NCBI GenBank assembly: GCA_012033335.1
Contig: JAAURB010000031.1
Coordinates: forward strand, 1-52,112
Direction: 5' to 3'
Origin: Oscillatoriales cyanobacterium RM2_1_1
GTDB taxonomy: Bacteria; Cyanobacteriota; Cyanobacteriia; Cyanobacteriales; Microcoleaceae
DNA length: 52,112 nt
A program made the position numbers and the translations under genes. This document shows positions 8,701 to 17,147 of the stretch, piece by piece. The notes beneath the pieces are model-generated. The model did not search any database, was not told where the DNA came from, and was given only the letters and a program-made list of their open reading frames with translations. Every line of letters begins with the position of its first letter. Position 1 is the first letter of the stretch.

Positions 8701-9540
8701 ATGACTTCAATCAAACCACCCTCGTCGTATTCCTCGAGGCGAGAAGTCAAAACAGTTTTGATACTCCGGTGGGGACGGAAAACTTGGCAGATCGAGCATC
8801 GGTCGCCTCGACTTCAAGCCGCCGCCATCTGCCTGCTGTCGTTTCTGGGTCGGTCGCCCCGGTTCCAAACCGCCGCTATCTGCCTGTTGCCGTTTCTGAG
8901 ATTGATTTTCTGGGGACTCTGGATTTTTCTGGTGTTCAAACTGTGGTCAATTGTATTTGGAATTGTTGTAATTCGACTGGGGATCGGGCCCGGGTTCGAG
9001 GCCGCTTTATTTTTTATTGTGGCGCTATTGGGGTGGCTCAACTTGAACGTTGAAACGATAAATAAGTCTCGGAGGACGAGTCGAAGAATTGGCCTGAACG
9101 TAGCAAGAGCTTTGATTCCCATCCTATTGGCCTTTTATCAATTTCACCGGGTTCAGCCCGCAGAGATTTTGATTGTCACCCTGATAGTGGCCCTGATTAG
9201 CTACCCGGCGGTAATTGTGATTCCTGGAATCGGGATTTACTCTCCGTTTCCCCGGCTTTGGGGGATTGCGTTCGTGGCGGCCTCAATTGCAATGGTGTTG
9301 ACTCCTCCAGGGATTGATCGGCCTGATGTGGCTGTTGCCTTTGCTGGAACGGTACTGGGAACTACCATCGGCGCTGATTTACTCCATCTCAAAGATTACT
9401 ATCGCCAGGGGACTCAGGTGTCTGGAATCATTGGCGGGGCAGGACTGAATGATGGCATTGTTCTAGGGAGTCTATATGCTCTCACCATCACTGAATGGTG
9501 GCCTGGCATTTGGGGGTGGATTTGTACCAGTTTTCAATAA
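8701..9540 (+). CDS. DUF1614 family membrane protein
   Basis: A polytopic membrane protein of about 279 aa. The conserved part starts near residue 65 (WGLWIFLVFKLW) and has several membrane segments. It contains the family signature GADLLHLKDYY and IIGGAGLNDGIVLGSLYAL near the C-terminus. The N-terminus before this is not typical of the family and contains a 51-nt tandem duplication (8799-8900, 17 aa per copy, R/GRSPRxQxAAICLLxFL). The ATG at 8701 is chosen; a GTG at 8677 is also open. Function of DUF1614 proteins is unknown. It is convergent with glnB. Confidence 0.75.
   Translation: MTSIKPPSSYSSRREVKTVLILRWGRKTWQIEHRSPRLQAAAICLLSFLGRSPRFQTAAICLLPFLRLIFWGLWIFLVFKLWSIVFGIVVIRLGIGPGFEAALFFIVALLGWLNLNVETINKSRRTSRRIGLNVARALIPILLAFYQFHRVQPAEILIVTLIVALISYPAVIVIPGIGIYSPFPRLWGIAFVAASIAMVLTPPGIDRPDVAVAFAGTVLGTTIGADLLHLKDYYRQGTQVSGIIGGAGLNDGIVLGSLYALTITEWWPGIWGWICTSFQ
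8799..8900 (+). repeat. 51-nt imperfect tandem duplication inside the DUF1614 gene
   Basis: Two adjacent 51-nt units, 8799-8849 and 8850-8900, keep frame and encode near-identical 17-residue peptides (RSPRLQAAAICLLSFLG, RSPRFQTAAICLLPFLR). Several differences are synonymous or conservative, so it is an old duplication, not an assembly stutter. Confidence 0.85.
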
Positions 9541-9669
9541 AAATTGACCCTGATTTTGCTCGTATTTCAATAATGATTTTGATCAGGACTGGGGCAAAAC
9601 CTGACCCGCCCAAAATATCCGTTTAGTGGCTTGTTTGGGTATCTATCCAACGGAGTTTTCTTCACAAAT

Positions 9670-9695
9670 CCCCCGGTTAGCTGAGCTGCCGGGGG
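9670..9695 (-). terminator. GC-rich hairpin between convergent DUF1614 and glnB genes
   Basis: CCCCCGG pairs with CCGGGGG, with an inner AGC/GCT pairing, 8 bp beyond the glnB stop codon. No long T run follows on either strand. The position between two convergent genes suggests a transcription end or 3' stabilising hairpin, possibly for both. Confidence 0.5.
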
Positions 9696-9703
9696 CCATA
9701 AGG

Positions 9704-10060
<357 letters not shown>

Positions 10061-10096
10061 CTAAACTTTGATATTAATTGCTTAGCATGACACCCC

Positions 10097-10139
10097 TTGA
10101 TATCACCGCACAGCAAGGTTAATTTGTAATATACGATAC
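10097..10139 (-). promoter_or_regulatory. Predicted NtcA-dependent glnB promoter
   Basis: A perfect NtcA box, GTA-ATATACGA-TAC, lies at 10126-10139. Reading toward glnB it is followed after 23 nt by TATCAA (10102-10097), an imperfect -10. NtcA-activated promoters have the box centred near -41 with the -10 about 22 nt on, so the layout fits. glnB is a known NtcA target in other cyanobacteria. Confidence 0.7.
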
Positions 10140-10291
10140 ATTTACCCGATCAGAGCCTTCTAGAGTCAGGGATGAGACCGGATCGGCTTGACGCAGCAGG
10201 TTAGGTATGAAGTTTCCCTTGGCTCCAATCCCAGGAAATAAAAATAGTCTTAAATTGTAAAATCTTATTAAAAAAACAGTGGATGAATTCT

Positions 10292-10334
10292 GTAGACTTG
10301 ATTACTATTTAGAATATTATCCTTAACCTATAGT
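10292..10334 (+). promoter_or_regulatory. Predicted NtcA-dependent ilvB promoter
   Basis: GTA-GACTTGAT-TAC at 10292-10305 is a perfect NtcA box. After 23 nt comes TATAGT (10329-10334), matching the TA-N3-T -10 of class II NtcA promoters. The expected transcript start near 10341 leaves a leader of about 16 nt that contains GAGGA before the GTG start of ilvB. Confidence 0.7.
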
Positions 10335-10356
10335 CTACCGACCCTGAGGAATTCCT

Positions 10357-12195
10357 GTGCAGTTGAGAACAAAAGCAGCAGCAAAACGGGCCACTGGAGC
10401 ATTCGCTTTGATTGATAGCTTGAAGCGACATGGCGTTCGGCACATCTTTGGCTATCCGGGTGGAGCGATTTTGCCCATTTACGATGAGCTCTATCGGGCT
10501 GAGGTAGCGGGGGATCTCCAGCATATTCTCGTCCGTCATGAACAGGGAGCAACCCATGCTGCAGACGGCTACGCTCGGGCTACAGGACAGGTTGGGGTCT
10601 GTTTTGGTACCTCTGGCCCCGGGGCTACAAATTTGGTAACCGGAATCGCGACGGCACACATGGACTCAATTCCCATGGTGATTGTTACAGGGCAGGTGGG
10701 TCGCAAGTCTATTGGTACCGATGCGTTTCAGGAAACGGATATTTTTGGCATCACCCTGCCGATTGTAAAACATTCCTATCTGGTACGAGATCCAGGTCAG
10801 ATGGCTCGGATTGTGGCTGAGGCATTTCATATTGCGAGCAGCGGTAGACCCGGCCCGGTCTTAATTGATGTGCCCAAGGATGTCGGTTTAGAAGAATTTG
10901 ACTATGTTCCAGTAAACCCAGGAGATGTCAGTTTGCCAGGGTATCGCCCTACAGTCAAGGGCAATATCCGCCAGATCAACCAGGCTATTAAGCTGATGCA
11001 GGAAGCCAGATCCCCTTTGTTATACGTGGGGGGAGGGGCGATCGCCGCTGGAGCCCATGGTGAGATTAAAGAACTAGCTGAGCATTTTCAAATTCCTGTC
11101 ACCACGACGTTGATGGGCAAAGGTGCTTTCGATGAAAATCATCCCCTGTCCGTGGGCATGTTGGGAATGCATGGCACAGCCTATGCCAACTTTTCAGTCA
11201 GTGAGTGCGATTTGCTGATTGCGGTGGGGGCTCGGTTTGATGATCGGGTGACCGGAAAACTTGATGAGTTTGCGGCCCGGGCCAAAGTGATTCACATTGA
11301 TATCGATCCAGCAGAAGTGGGCAAAAATCGGGCTCCAGAGGTGCCGATTGTGGGGGATGTTCAGCAGGTTCTGATGGAGTTGCTGCGCCGGTGTCAGGAA
11401 CTCCAGGAAGAAATTAACCCTGATCAAACCCAGAAGTGGCTGGAGCGGATTCATCGCTGGCGCGAAGACTACCCTTTAGAAATTCCCCAGTACCCCGACT
11501 GCCTTTCCCCGCAGGAAGTGATTGCCAAGCTAGCCCAGATGGCACCCCATGCCTACTACACCACGGATGTGGGTCAACATCAAATGTGGGCGGCTCAGTT
11601 TCTCAAGAATGGGCCTCGCCAGTGGATCTCCAGTGCCGGTCTAGGAACTATGGGCTACGGGCTACCCGCTGCTATGGGGGCCAAAGTGGCTTTGCCGGAT
11701 CAGCAAGTCATTTGTATTGCTGGGGATGCCAGTATACAGATGAATATTCAAGAACTTGGAACCCTGGCCCAGTATGGGATCGGAGCCAAGACTGTCATCG
11801 TCAACAACGGCTGGCAGGGCATGGTACGGCAGTGGCAGGAAACGTTTTATGGGGAACGGTATTCCTCCTCGAATATGGAGTTGGGAATGCCTGACTTTGT
11901 CCGATTGGCGGAAGCTTACGGCGTGAAGGGAATGCAGGTGACTCAGCGTGATGAATTGGAGGCGGCGATCGCACAGATGCTAGCTCATCAAGGGCCAGTT
12001 TTGATGAATGTGCAGGTGAATAAGCATGAGAATTGTTATCCGATGGTGGCTCCTGGCAAGAGCAATGCCCAGATGATCGGGTTGCCCGAACGCAAAACCC
12101 TGGAGCAAGCGATAGAACTGATATACTGCAGCAGTTGCGGAGCCAAGAACCCCGGCAGTCATACGTTCTGCCCGGAATGCGGAACCAAGCTCTAG
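10357..12195 (+). CDS. ilvB: Acetolactate synthase large subunit with C-terminal zinc ribbon
   Basis: The 612-aa thiamine-diphosphate enzyme catalyses the first common step of valine, leucine and isoleucine synthesis. Three domains follow in order. The TPP PYR domain has the catalytic Glu62 in [12 protein letters not shown]. The FAD-binding middle domain has [13 protein letters not shown]. The PP domain has [12 protein letters not shown] and [13 protein letters not shown]. The tail (591-612) is CSSC-10 residues-CPEC, a predicted zinc ribbon absent from bacterial enzymes such as E. coli IlvB. The start codon is GTG at 10357. An NtcA-type promoter precedes it. No ilvN small subunit is nearby. 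The gene is convergent with the histidine kinase, with 10 bp between stops. Confidence 0.95.
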   Translation: MQLRTKAAAKRATGAFALIDSLKRHGVRHIFGYPGGAILPIYDELYRAEVAGDLQHILVRHEQGATHAADGYARATGQVGVCFGTSGPGATNLVTGIATAHMDSIPMVIVTGQVGRKSIGTDAFQETDIFGITLPIVKHSYLVRDPGQMARIVAEAFHIASSGRPGPVLIDVPKDVGLEEFDYVPVNPGDVSLPGYRPTVKGNIRQINQAIKLMQEARSPLLYVGGGAIAAGAHGEIKELAEHFQIPVTTTLMGKGAFDENHPLSVGMLGMHGTAYANFSVSECDLLIAVGARFDDRVTGKLDEFAARAKVIHIDIDPAEVGKNRAPEVPIVGDVQQVLMELLRRCQELQEEINPDQTQKWLERIHRWREDYPLEIPQYPDCLSPQEVIAKLAQMAPHAYYTTDVGQHQMWAAQFLKNGPRQWISSAGLGTMGYGLPAAMGAKVALPDQQVICIAGDASIQMNIQELGTLAQYGIGAKTVIVNNGWQGMVRQWQETFYGERYSSSNMELGMPDFVRLAEAYGVKGMQVTQRDELEAAIAQMLAHQGPVLMNVQVNKHENCYPMVAPGKSNAQMIGLPERKTLEQAIELIYCSSCGAKNPGSHTFCPECGTKL

Positions 12196-12205
12196 ATAGG
12201 CAGTC

Positions 12206-13696
12206 CTAAACCATGGGCAAGAGAATTTGAAATTCTGTGCCAACCCCGAGCTGAGACTGAAGTTTGAGCTGGCCCCCATGTTTGGCGGTGATAATGTAGT
12301 AACTCAAACTCAAGCTGGTTTCTTTTTCCAGCGGTCTCTGGGTTGAAAAGGACTCTAGAATTCGCTGTTGGTGTTCTGGACGCATACCTGGCCCATTATC
12401 AGCAATTTGGATCGAAACCCAGCGCTGATTGCTGTAGAGAGATTTAATTTCCGTTTCATCTCCGCAGACCTGAGTTGTAATCTGAATTTGCAATTGTTCT
12501 GGCGCTAGGGCTTTATTGTGATCCTGTGCCCAATCCCGGGATGCTGCCCGATCTAATAATGAATTCACCAGGGTGGTCAGAATATTCATAAACACCTGGC
12601 TCAATTGACCCAGATAGCAGGGAACTGGAGGCAGATGTCCGTAGTTTTTGATAATTCTAATGTCACTTGAAAGATAACTTTTTAGCAACAAGAGGATTCC
12701 ATCTAAACAGCTATGCAAATCCACCGGTTTAGGATGAACTTCATCAATATGGCAAAAGGTTTGTAGACTGGCCGCCAGTTGTTTGAGCCGCTCTGCTCCT
12801 CCTTTAATACTGGCAATCATCTGGGAAATATCGGCTTGAATAAACTCAAACTCAATATCTTCTTTGAGCTGTTGAATCTCTTCTGGTTCCTCCCCCAAAC
12901 AGGATTCATAGGCCGAGAGCAATTGCATAATCTGGGTATGATAACTATCTAGATGGGATAAATTTCCCCAGATAAAACCCACCGGATCAAGAATTTCATG
13001 GGCTACCCCATCCACTAATCGCCCCAAACTAGCCATTCTTTGGGTTTGAATCATCTGGGCTTGCAGCCGTTCATAGCGAACTTGCGTCTCGATCCCGCGA
13101 ATCTGCCAGTATGCCAGATTCAAATCCTGAATATTTAACAGACAATGCATGGTCTCAGGATTCTGGTCTAAATGTTTCCCAGTCCCAGCGGCAGAGGTTC
13201 GTCGCCGGGTTTTGCGAATCGGCTTATCAGCTGGGTTTAAGATAGGTTGAGGGGCTGATTCTCCAGAAAGCGTCACCAGGATGGGTTCACCTAAAAATTC
13301 CGGCGATCGCCGAAATGCTTGCTGGGCCGCTACTAGAATTGGAGTTTGTCCGGGCAGTGTCAGCAACGGCACCCGGCCATAACCGTAAAGCACCCGAATC
13401 GGTGCTGTCAGAATCAGTTCAACCCCCTGGGAATTGATCAGGGATTCTAAAAACCGCTGTCGAGACAGGACTCCCACCAGTTGTCCCCCCTGCCCCGGAT
13501 CCTGATCAAGCAACACCACCCCTGGAAGCTGTGGATAGCGCTCAAATAGATCAGCTACAACCTGACCCAAACTCTCCCAAGAAACCGGCATATCGTAGAG
13601 GCATAGATCTTGCAGAGTTGACTCCAGACCCAGGTCTAAATTGTTACCACCTTGAACAGTTGAAAGGATGCATCCTGCGCTACTTACTTCTGCCAC
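12206..13696 (-). CDS. Histidine kinase-like protein with degenerate ATP-binding domain
   Basis: About 496 aa. Residues 1-150 form a CBS-like/input region with the cyanobacterial motif GVLSRQRFLESL. A short linker coiled coil leads to the H-box GRLVDGVAHEILDP, with the phospho-accepting His. The HATPase region retains the G1 box IADNGPGMRPEH. The N-box reads NILTTLVNSL, where the magnesium-binding Asn is replaced by Thr. The lid/G2 region reads KETSLSLSYYI in place of GTGLGLS. Autophosphorylation may therefore be impaired. No response regulator is adjacent. The start is GTG at 13696; an internal Met near residue 36 is an alternative. Confidence 0.8.
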   Translation of the reverse strand: MAEVSSAGCILSTVQGGNNLDLGLESTLQDLCLYDMPVSWESLGQVVADLFERYPQLPGVVLLDQDPGQGGQLVGVLSRQRFLESLINSQGVELILTAPIRVLYGYGRVPLLTLPGQTPILVAAQQAFRRSPEFLGEPILVTLSGESAPQPILNPADKPIRKTRRRTSAAGTGKHLDQNPETMHCLLNIQDLNLAYWQIRGIETQVRYERLQAQMIQTQRMASLGRLVDGVAHEILDPVGFIWGNLSHLDSYHTQIMQLLSAYESCLGEEPEEIQQLKEDIEFEFIQADISQMIASIKGGAERLKQLAASLQTFCHIDEVHPKPVDLHSCLDGILLLLKSYLSSDIRIIKNYGHLPPVPCYLGQLSQVFMNILTTLVNSLLDRAASRDWAQDHNKALAPEQLQIQITTQVCGDETEIKSLYSNQRWVSIQIADNGPGMRPEHQQRILESFSTQRPLEKETSLSLSYYIITAKHGGQLKLQSQLGVGTEFQILLPMV

Positions 13697-13904
13697 AGAG
13701 CCTTTGGTAGTTGGTTGTGCCCCTTTAGCCTAGCACTTTTCAGCCTGGAATTCAGAGTCATCTTGGAGAACTCAAACTCGGTCTCGGTTCTACCGACAAA
13801 TCTGCCAGTATAACGGGTTCCGCTCCCAATAGGAACTCCACCCTCAGGAGAGAGTCGATCTTATCGGTTGACACTAGCGGGTAGGGCAGGCCGGGACGCA
13901 GATT

Positions 13905-15941
13905 TCACTGAGGGATAATGGCCATTTGCTGAGGGGCATCCGGGCTATCCGTAATCAAGAGTTCTCGAATCAATCGGGCTATAGCCCGCTGAGCCAGCCC
14001 TCCGGCAACCTGTTGACTCATCTGTTGTACCTCCGGCTTGACCAAGAGCTGAGGCAACTTCTGAGCCAGAACCAGAGGGTCAAACCCTGCCGTTTCCTGC
14101 AGGATCCCCAGGATACGACGTATATGCTCCAAATTGCCCTGCTCTTCAGTCGTGACCATCATTGTAACGCTCCCAGGTTCAGGCTTCATCCCCACCCATT
14201 CAGCTAGTCGTTGTTGGGCCTGGGTAAATAGATTACGAGAGGCTCGATCAATATTTTTGACCAACTCCTGGGTAAGGCTCTCCCGGATAAATTCTCCCCG
14301 TTCTGAGAATAAAAAATCCAGGGTTTGATCAAGTACCTGATTAATGTCATAGTCATCGCTGCTGCGGGCATTTTTTAGAAGATTTTCCAGACGATTCCAG
14401 CGGAAGTCTCCCTCCTTAAACAACAATTCCCGCAAAGAGGTTCGCAGTTGAGGAGAGGGGTCAGTCAGTAGCCGTTTGGCGACGTAGGGATAAGCCTTAC
14501 TGAGCACTTTGAAGTCAGGGTCAACATTAATTGCAATCCCCTCCAACGTCACCAGGGAACGAATAATCAAAGCATAGTAAGCTGGAACCCGGAAAGGATA
14601 TTCATACATTAACGCCGAAAGCTGATCAGTAATGCTTTTGAAGTTCAGCTCTGCCACACTGGCTCCCAAAGCATTGCCAAATACCTTTTCCAGGGCGGGA
14701 ATAATGGGGGTTAAGTCAGTGTCAGGGGTAAGAAATTCTAGCTTAACGTAATCATTCGCCAACCCTTCAAAATCTCGATTCACTAGGTGAACCACGGCTT
14801 CAAGCAATCCGTAGCGTTGATAGGGCTTGACCTCACTCATCATGCCGAAGTCCAGGTAGACCAGTTTTCCATCGGGACTGGCTAGCAAGTTTCCCGGGTG
14901 AGGATCGGCATGGAAAAACCCATGTTCTAGAAGTTGACGCAGGGAACATTGCACTCCCACCTCAATCAGGTAACGGGCATCAATCCCCTGGGCTGAAATT
15001 TTTTCTAGATTGGTCAGCTTGGTGCCAGTGATCCATTCCATGGTCAGGACTCGTTGCCCGGTATATTCCCAATAAATCTTGGGGACATAGATATCCTGAA
15101 TATGGCCATAAAGCTGATTAAACCGCTCAGCATTCTCACCTTCATGGGTGTAGTCCATCTCCTCGAAGATTCGATGGCCAAACTCGTCCATGATGGCTAC
15201 CAGATCGCTACGAATCGACTTGATATGATTCTGGGCCCAGATTGCTAGGGTACGAAGGATGTAGATATCCAGGGCAATTTTTTCGGATAGACCAGGTCGC
15301 TGTACCTTAATGGCCACCGCCTCCCCCGTTTTCAGCTTTCCTTTGTAAACCTGCCCTAGAGAAGCTGCTGCGATTGGATTAGGAGAAAACTCAGCATAAA
15401 TCTGTTCCGGGCGATCGCCCAACTCTTCCTCGATAAATCCGTAGGCTACCTCATTGGGAAAAGGAGGTAATTGATCCTGGAGCTTTGTCAGTTCTTCCAG
15501 ATAGCTCGGGGGTACCAGATCAGGGCGGGTCGAAAGGGCCTGTCCGATCTTAATAAAAGCCGGGCCCAGACAAGTCAGGATTTCCCGAAGCTGAATTGCC
15601 CGCCGGAGTTCGCCCCGTTCGCCCTGTCCAGTCTTACTATCAAACCAGATTCCCAGGCCAAGGGAAAGGAATTGCCACAAAACACTAATCAATCGGCCTA
15701 GCACCAGAAAAGGACGAGGACGATACCGGGCGGCAATAGTCTCCGGGTCGTAGCGCAGGGGGTCATCTAACGGTCGAACCACTTTGACCTTGGGCTTTAC
15801 ATCTTCCTGAATCACCTCAGGTTCTACGTCAATGGCTGGAGGGAGAAGCTGAGTAGCAGCCCCAGACTGAGAGACGGTGGTGAGGATTGGATACTCTGAC
15901 TCAGTTGAGGGGGGCAATGAGGGGACTGCTCTAACACTCAT
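13905..15941 (-). CDS. ABC1/UbiB-family atypical kinase
   Basis: The 678-aa protein belongs to the ABC1K (AarF/UbiB) family, linked to isoprenoid-quinone metabolism; cyanobacteria and plastids have several paralogues. All family marks are present: the KxGQ motif (FIKIGQALSTRPDLVP), the Ala-rich loop AAASLGQVYKG in place of a Gly loop, the VAIKVQRP lysine, HADPHPGNLL and the DFG triplet in YLDFGMM. A long proline/valine-rich N-terminal tail (residues 1-60) and a C-terminal amphipathic region flank the kinase core. The start is ATG 15941. A perfect dyad (15970-15990) lies 29 bp upstream. Confidence 0.88.
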   Translation of the reverse strand: MSVRAVPSLPPSTESEYPILTTVSQSGAATQLLPPAIDVEPEVIQEDVKPKVKVVRPLDDPLRYDPETIAARYRPRPFLVLGRLISVLWQFLSLGLGIWFDSKTGQGERGELRRAIQLREILTCLGPAFIKIGQALSTRPDLVPPSYLEELTKLQDQLPPFPNEVAYGFIEEELGDRPEQIYAEFSPNPIAAASLGQVYKGKLKTGEAVAIKVQRPGLSEKIALDIYILRTLAIWAQNHIKSIRSDLVAIMDEFGHRIFEEMDYTHEGENAERFNQLYGHIQDIYVPKIYWEYTGQRVLTMEWITGTKLTNLEKISAQGIDARYLIEVGVQCSLRQLLEHGFFHADPHPGNLLASPDGKLVYLDFGMMSEVKPYQRYGLLEAVVHLVNRDFEGLANDYVKLEFLTPDTDLTPIIPALEKVFGNALGASVAELNFKSITDQLSALMYEYPFRVPAYYALIIRSLVTLEGIAINVDPDFKVLSKAYPYVAKRLLTDPSPQLRTSLRELLFKEGDFRWNRLENLLKNARSSDDYDINQVLDQTLDFLFSERGEFIRESLTQELVKNIDRASRNLFTQAQQRLAEWVGMKPEPGSVTMMVTTEEQGNLEHIRRILGILQETAGFDPLVLAQKLPQLLVKPEVQQMSQQVAGGLAQRAIARLIRELLITDSPDAPQQMAIIPQ

Positions 15942-15969
15942 AGGATGCCTTCAACAAAAAATAAGGATT

Positions 15970-15990
15970 ACTGTTACTTATTGTAACAGT
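15970..15990. promoter_or_regulatory. Inverted repeat upstream of the ABC1K gene
   Basis: ACTGTTAC-TTATT-GTAACAGT is a perfect 8-bp dyad, 29 bp before the ABC1K start. It could be an operator or leader hairpin. It does not match the NtcA (GTA-N8-TAC) or LexA consensus. Confidence 0.4.
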
Positions 15991-16065
15991 TTGTTAATTG
16001 ATTCCTTGTCCTGCGCCATCAGGAATTGCTCAAGTATAACTTTGAGAGCTCTAAGTGCGATCTCT

Positions 16066-16497
16066 TCAGCTATCTTCCGGAGTTGCGGTCTGAGTGAGAC
16101 GATGGCAGAGATCATGCAAATGGGTCTGGGAGCTAACCGGCAGGCGAGGTCGAGGGATTTCTTCATTAGGCCAAGTTGGCAAGTCCGTACAGGGACAACA
16201 AGTCGGCGGTGAACCCTGAATCCGCATAGGGACAGGCATTTCACAGCGGGCACAGTCCTCAACTATCCACTCAGCCGTGAGCAGCTCTGCAATGGTTTGG
16301 TCAGTCCCCTCTAGATAACAAGTTCCGGCTTTTGCAGCAATCACCTCTTGCCAGCAGTCTTCAAAGGCTTTGCTGAAGCGATCGCCCTCGATTACCGGCT
16401 GAGGCTGCCGAAACTCTTCCCCATTGCGGATCACAATTCGCTTGCCCAACTGCAGCCAGTGGGACAGATATTGTTTGACTTGTTGGTGAGAAGCCAT
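16066..16497 (-). CDS. Conserved cyanobacterial hypothetical protein with Cys-rich centre
   Basis: A 143-aa protein starting MASHQQVKQYLSHWLQLGKR. The central Cys motifs CARC and CCPC near residues 80-105 suggest a zinc-binding knuckle. The N-terminal helix QQVKQYLSHWLQLGK resembles proteins found across cyanobacteria without assigned function. It starts 466 bp from petM and ends 124 bp upstream of the ABC1K start, on the same strand. I do not recognise a specific activity. Confidence 0.65.
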   Translation of the reverse strand: MASHQQVKQYLSHWLQLGKRIVIRNGEEFRQPQPVIEGDRFSKAFEDCWQEVIAAKAGTCYLEGTDQTIAELLTAEWIVEDCARCEMPVPMRIQGSPPTCCPCTDLPTWPNEEIPRPRLPVSSQTHLHDLCHRLTQTATPEDS

Positions 16498-16615
16498 AGT
16501 AGATCAGAACTCCTATTTACTAACTATTCATTAATCTAACTCTTATTAATCCAGCCCTACTATTGACTTAACTCATTCCCTAAGGAACATCTATTAAATT
16601 TAAGATGCAAACCTT

Positions 16616-16668
16616 GTGGTGCAGGCATCTTACCTACTGGGAAACAGCCAAGATGGCTGCCTTACTCT
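16616..16668. repeat. Dispersed GTGCAGGCATCTT / CAGCCAAGATGGCTG repeat, copy A
   Basis: The element starts GTGGTGCAGGCATCTTACC and contains the hairpin CAGCCAAGATGGCTG. It is related to sequences at 28331-28380 and 34314-34366. All are intergenic. It is likely a short, non-autonomous intergenic repeat. Confidence 0.7.
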
Positions 16669-16746
16669 ATTCAATCCATAATCCTAACCTGAAGCTTTGG
16701 GAAAGCGCTTTAAAGCTACAGATTCTGTTTATATCCTCTACTCAAC

Positions 16747-16773
16747 AACTTAAGCAGCTTAGCTGCTTAAGTT
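16747..16773. repeat. Perfect 12-bp inverted repeat
   Basis: AACTTAAGCAGC-TTA-GCTGCTTAAGTT. It lies about 190 bp beyond the petM stop on the petM strand. No T run follows, so it is not a canonical intrinsic terminator; it may be a 3' processing or stability hairpin. Confidence 0.6.
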
Positions 16774-16963
16774 ATTAATTGATTTAAATATAAAACTTAT
16801 GAAGTTGGTCAGCACAGATCCCTTGGAACTCGAAGTTTGAGCTGGCTCATATCCTAAATCAGTAAAAATAAATCAGCGGAAATAGCTTTAGTTACAACTC
16901 AGCCTGAGGATTCAAAGGCTGAGCCAGCGAACAATCAGCACGGGCAATCAGTACGGGCAATCC

Positions 16964-17065
16964 CTATTCGCCGCCCTGGATTTTCAACAACAGGAATCCT
17001 CCCCCCAAACCCACCAAAATCAGCGTAAAACTCAAAAATGCTACTGTAAAAATTTCACCAGCCAT
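16964..17065 (-). CDS. petM: Cytochrome b6f complex subunit VII
   Basis: A 33-aa single-span membrane protein, [20 protein letters not shown] followed by [13 protein letters not shown]. This is the recognisable PetM sequence: the MxGEIF start, the FTLILVGL...G membrane helix and the LLKIQG(E) end. PetM is a small peripheral subunit of the thylakoid cytochrome b6f complex in oxygenic phototrophs. The gene is monocistronic, 83 bp from the VanZ/LamG gene start-to-stop gap on the same strand. Confidence 0.93.
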   Translation of the reverse strand: MAGEIFTVAFLSFTLILVGLGGGFLLLKIQGGE

Positions 17066-17147
17066 AGCCTTCAGTGTTCCCTTTGTGACAAATGAATTGA
17101 ACAACGTCTATTGTATCGTGTATCGCTTATGTCTTCCTTGATCAGTC

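Larger units (their letters stand above)
16498..16963. other. Gap with repeat, hairpin and AT-rich sequence
   Basis: No gene is visible here. The gap holds a GTGCAGGCATCTT-type repeat (16616-16668), a perfect 12-bp hairpin (16747-16773) and, just after petM, two 13-bp units of CAATCAGYACGGG (16932-16957). Confidence 0.6.
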
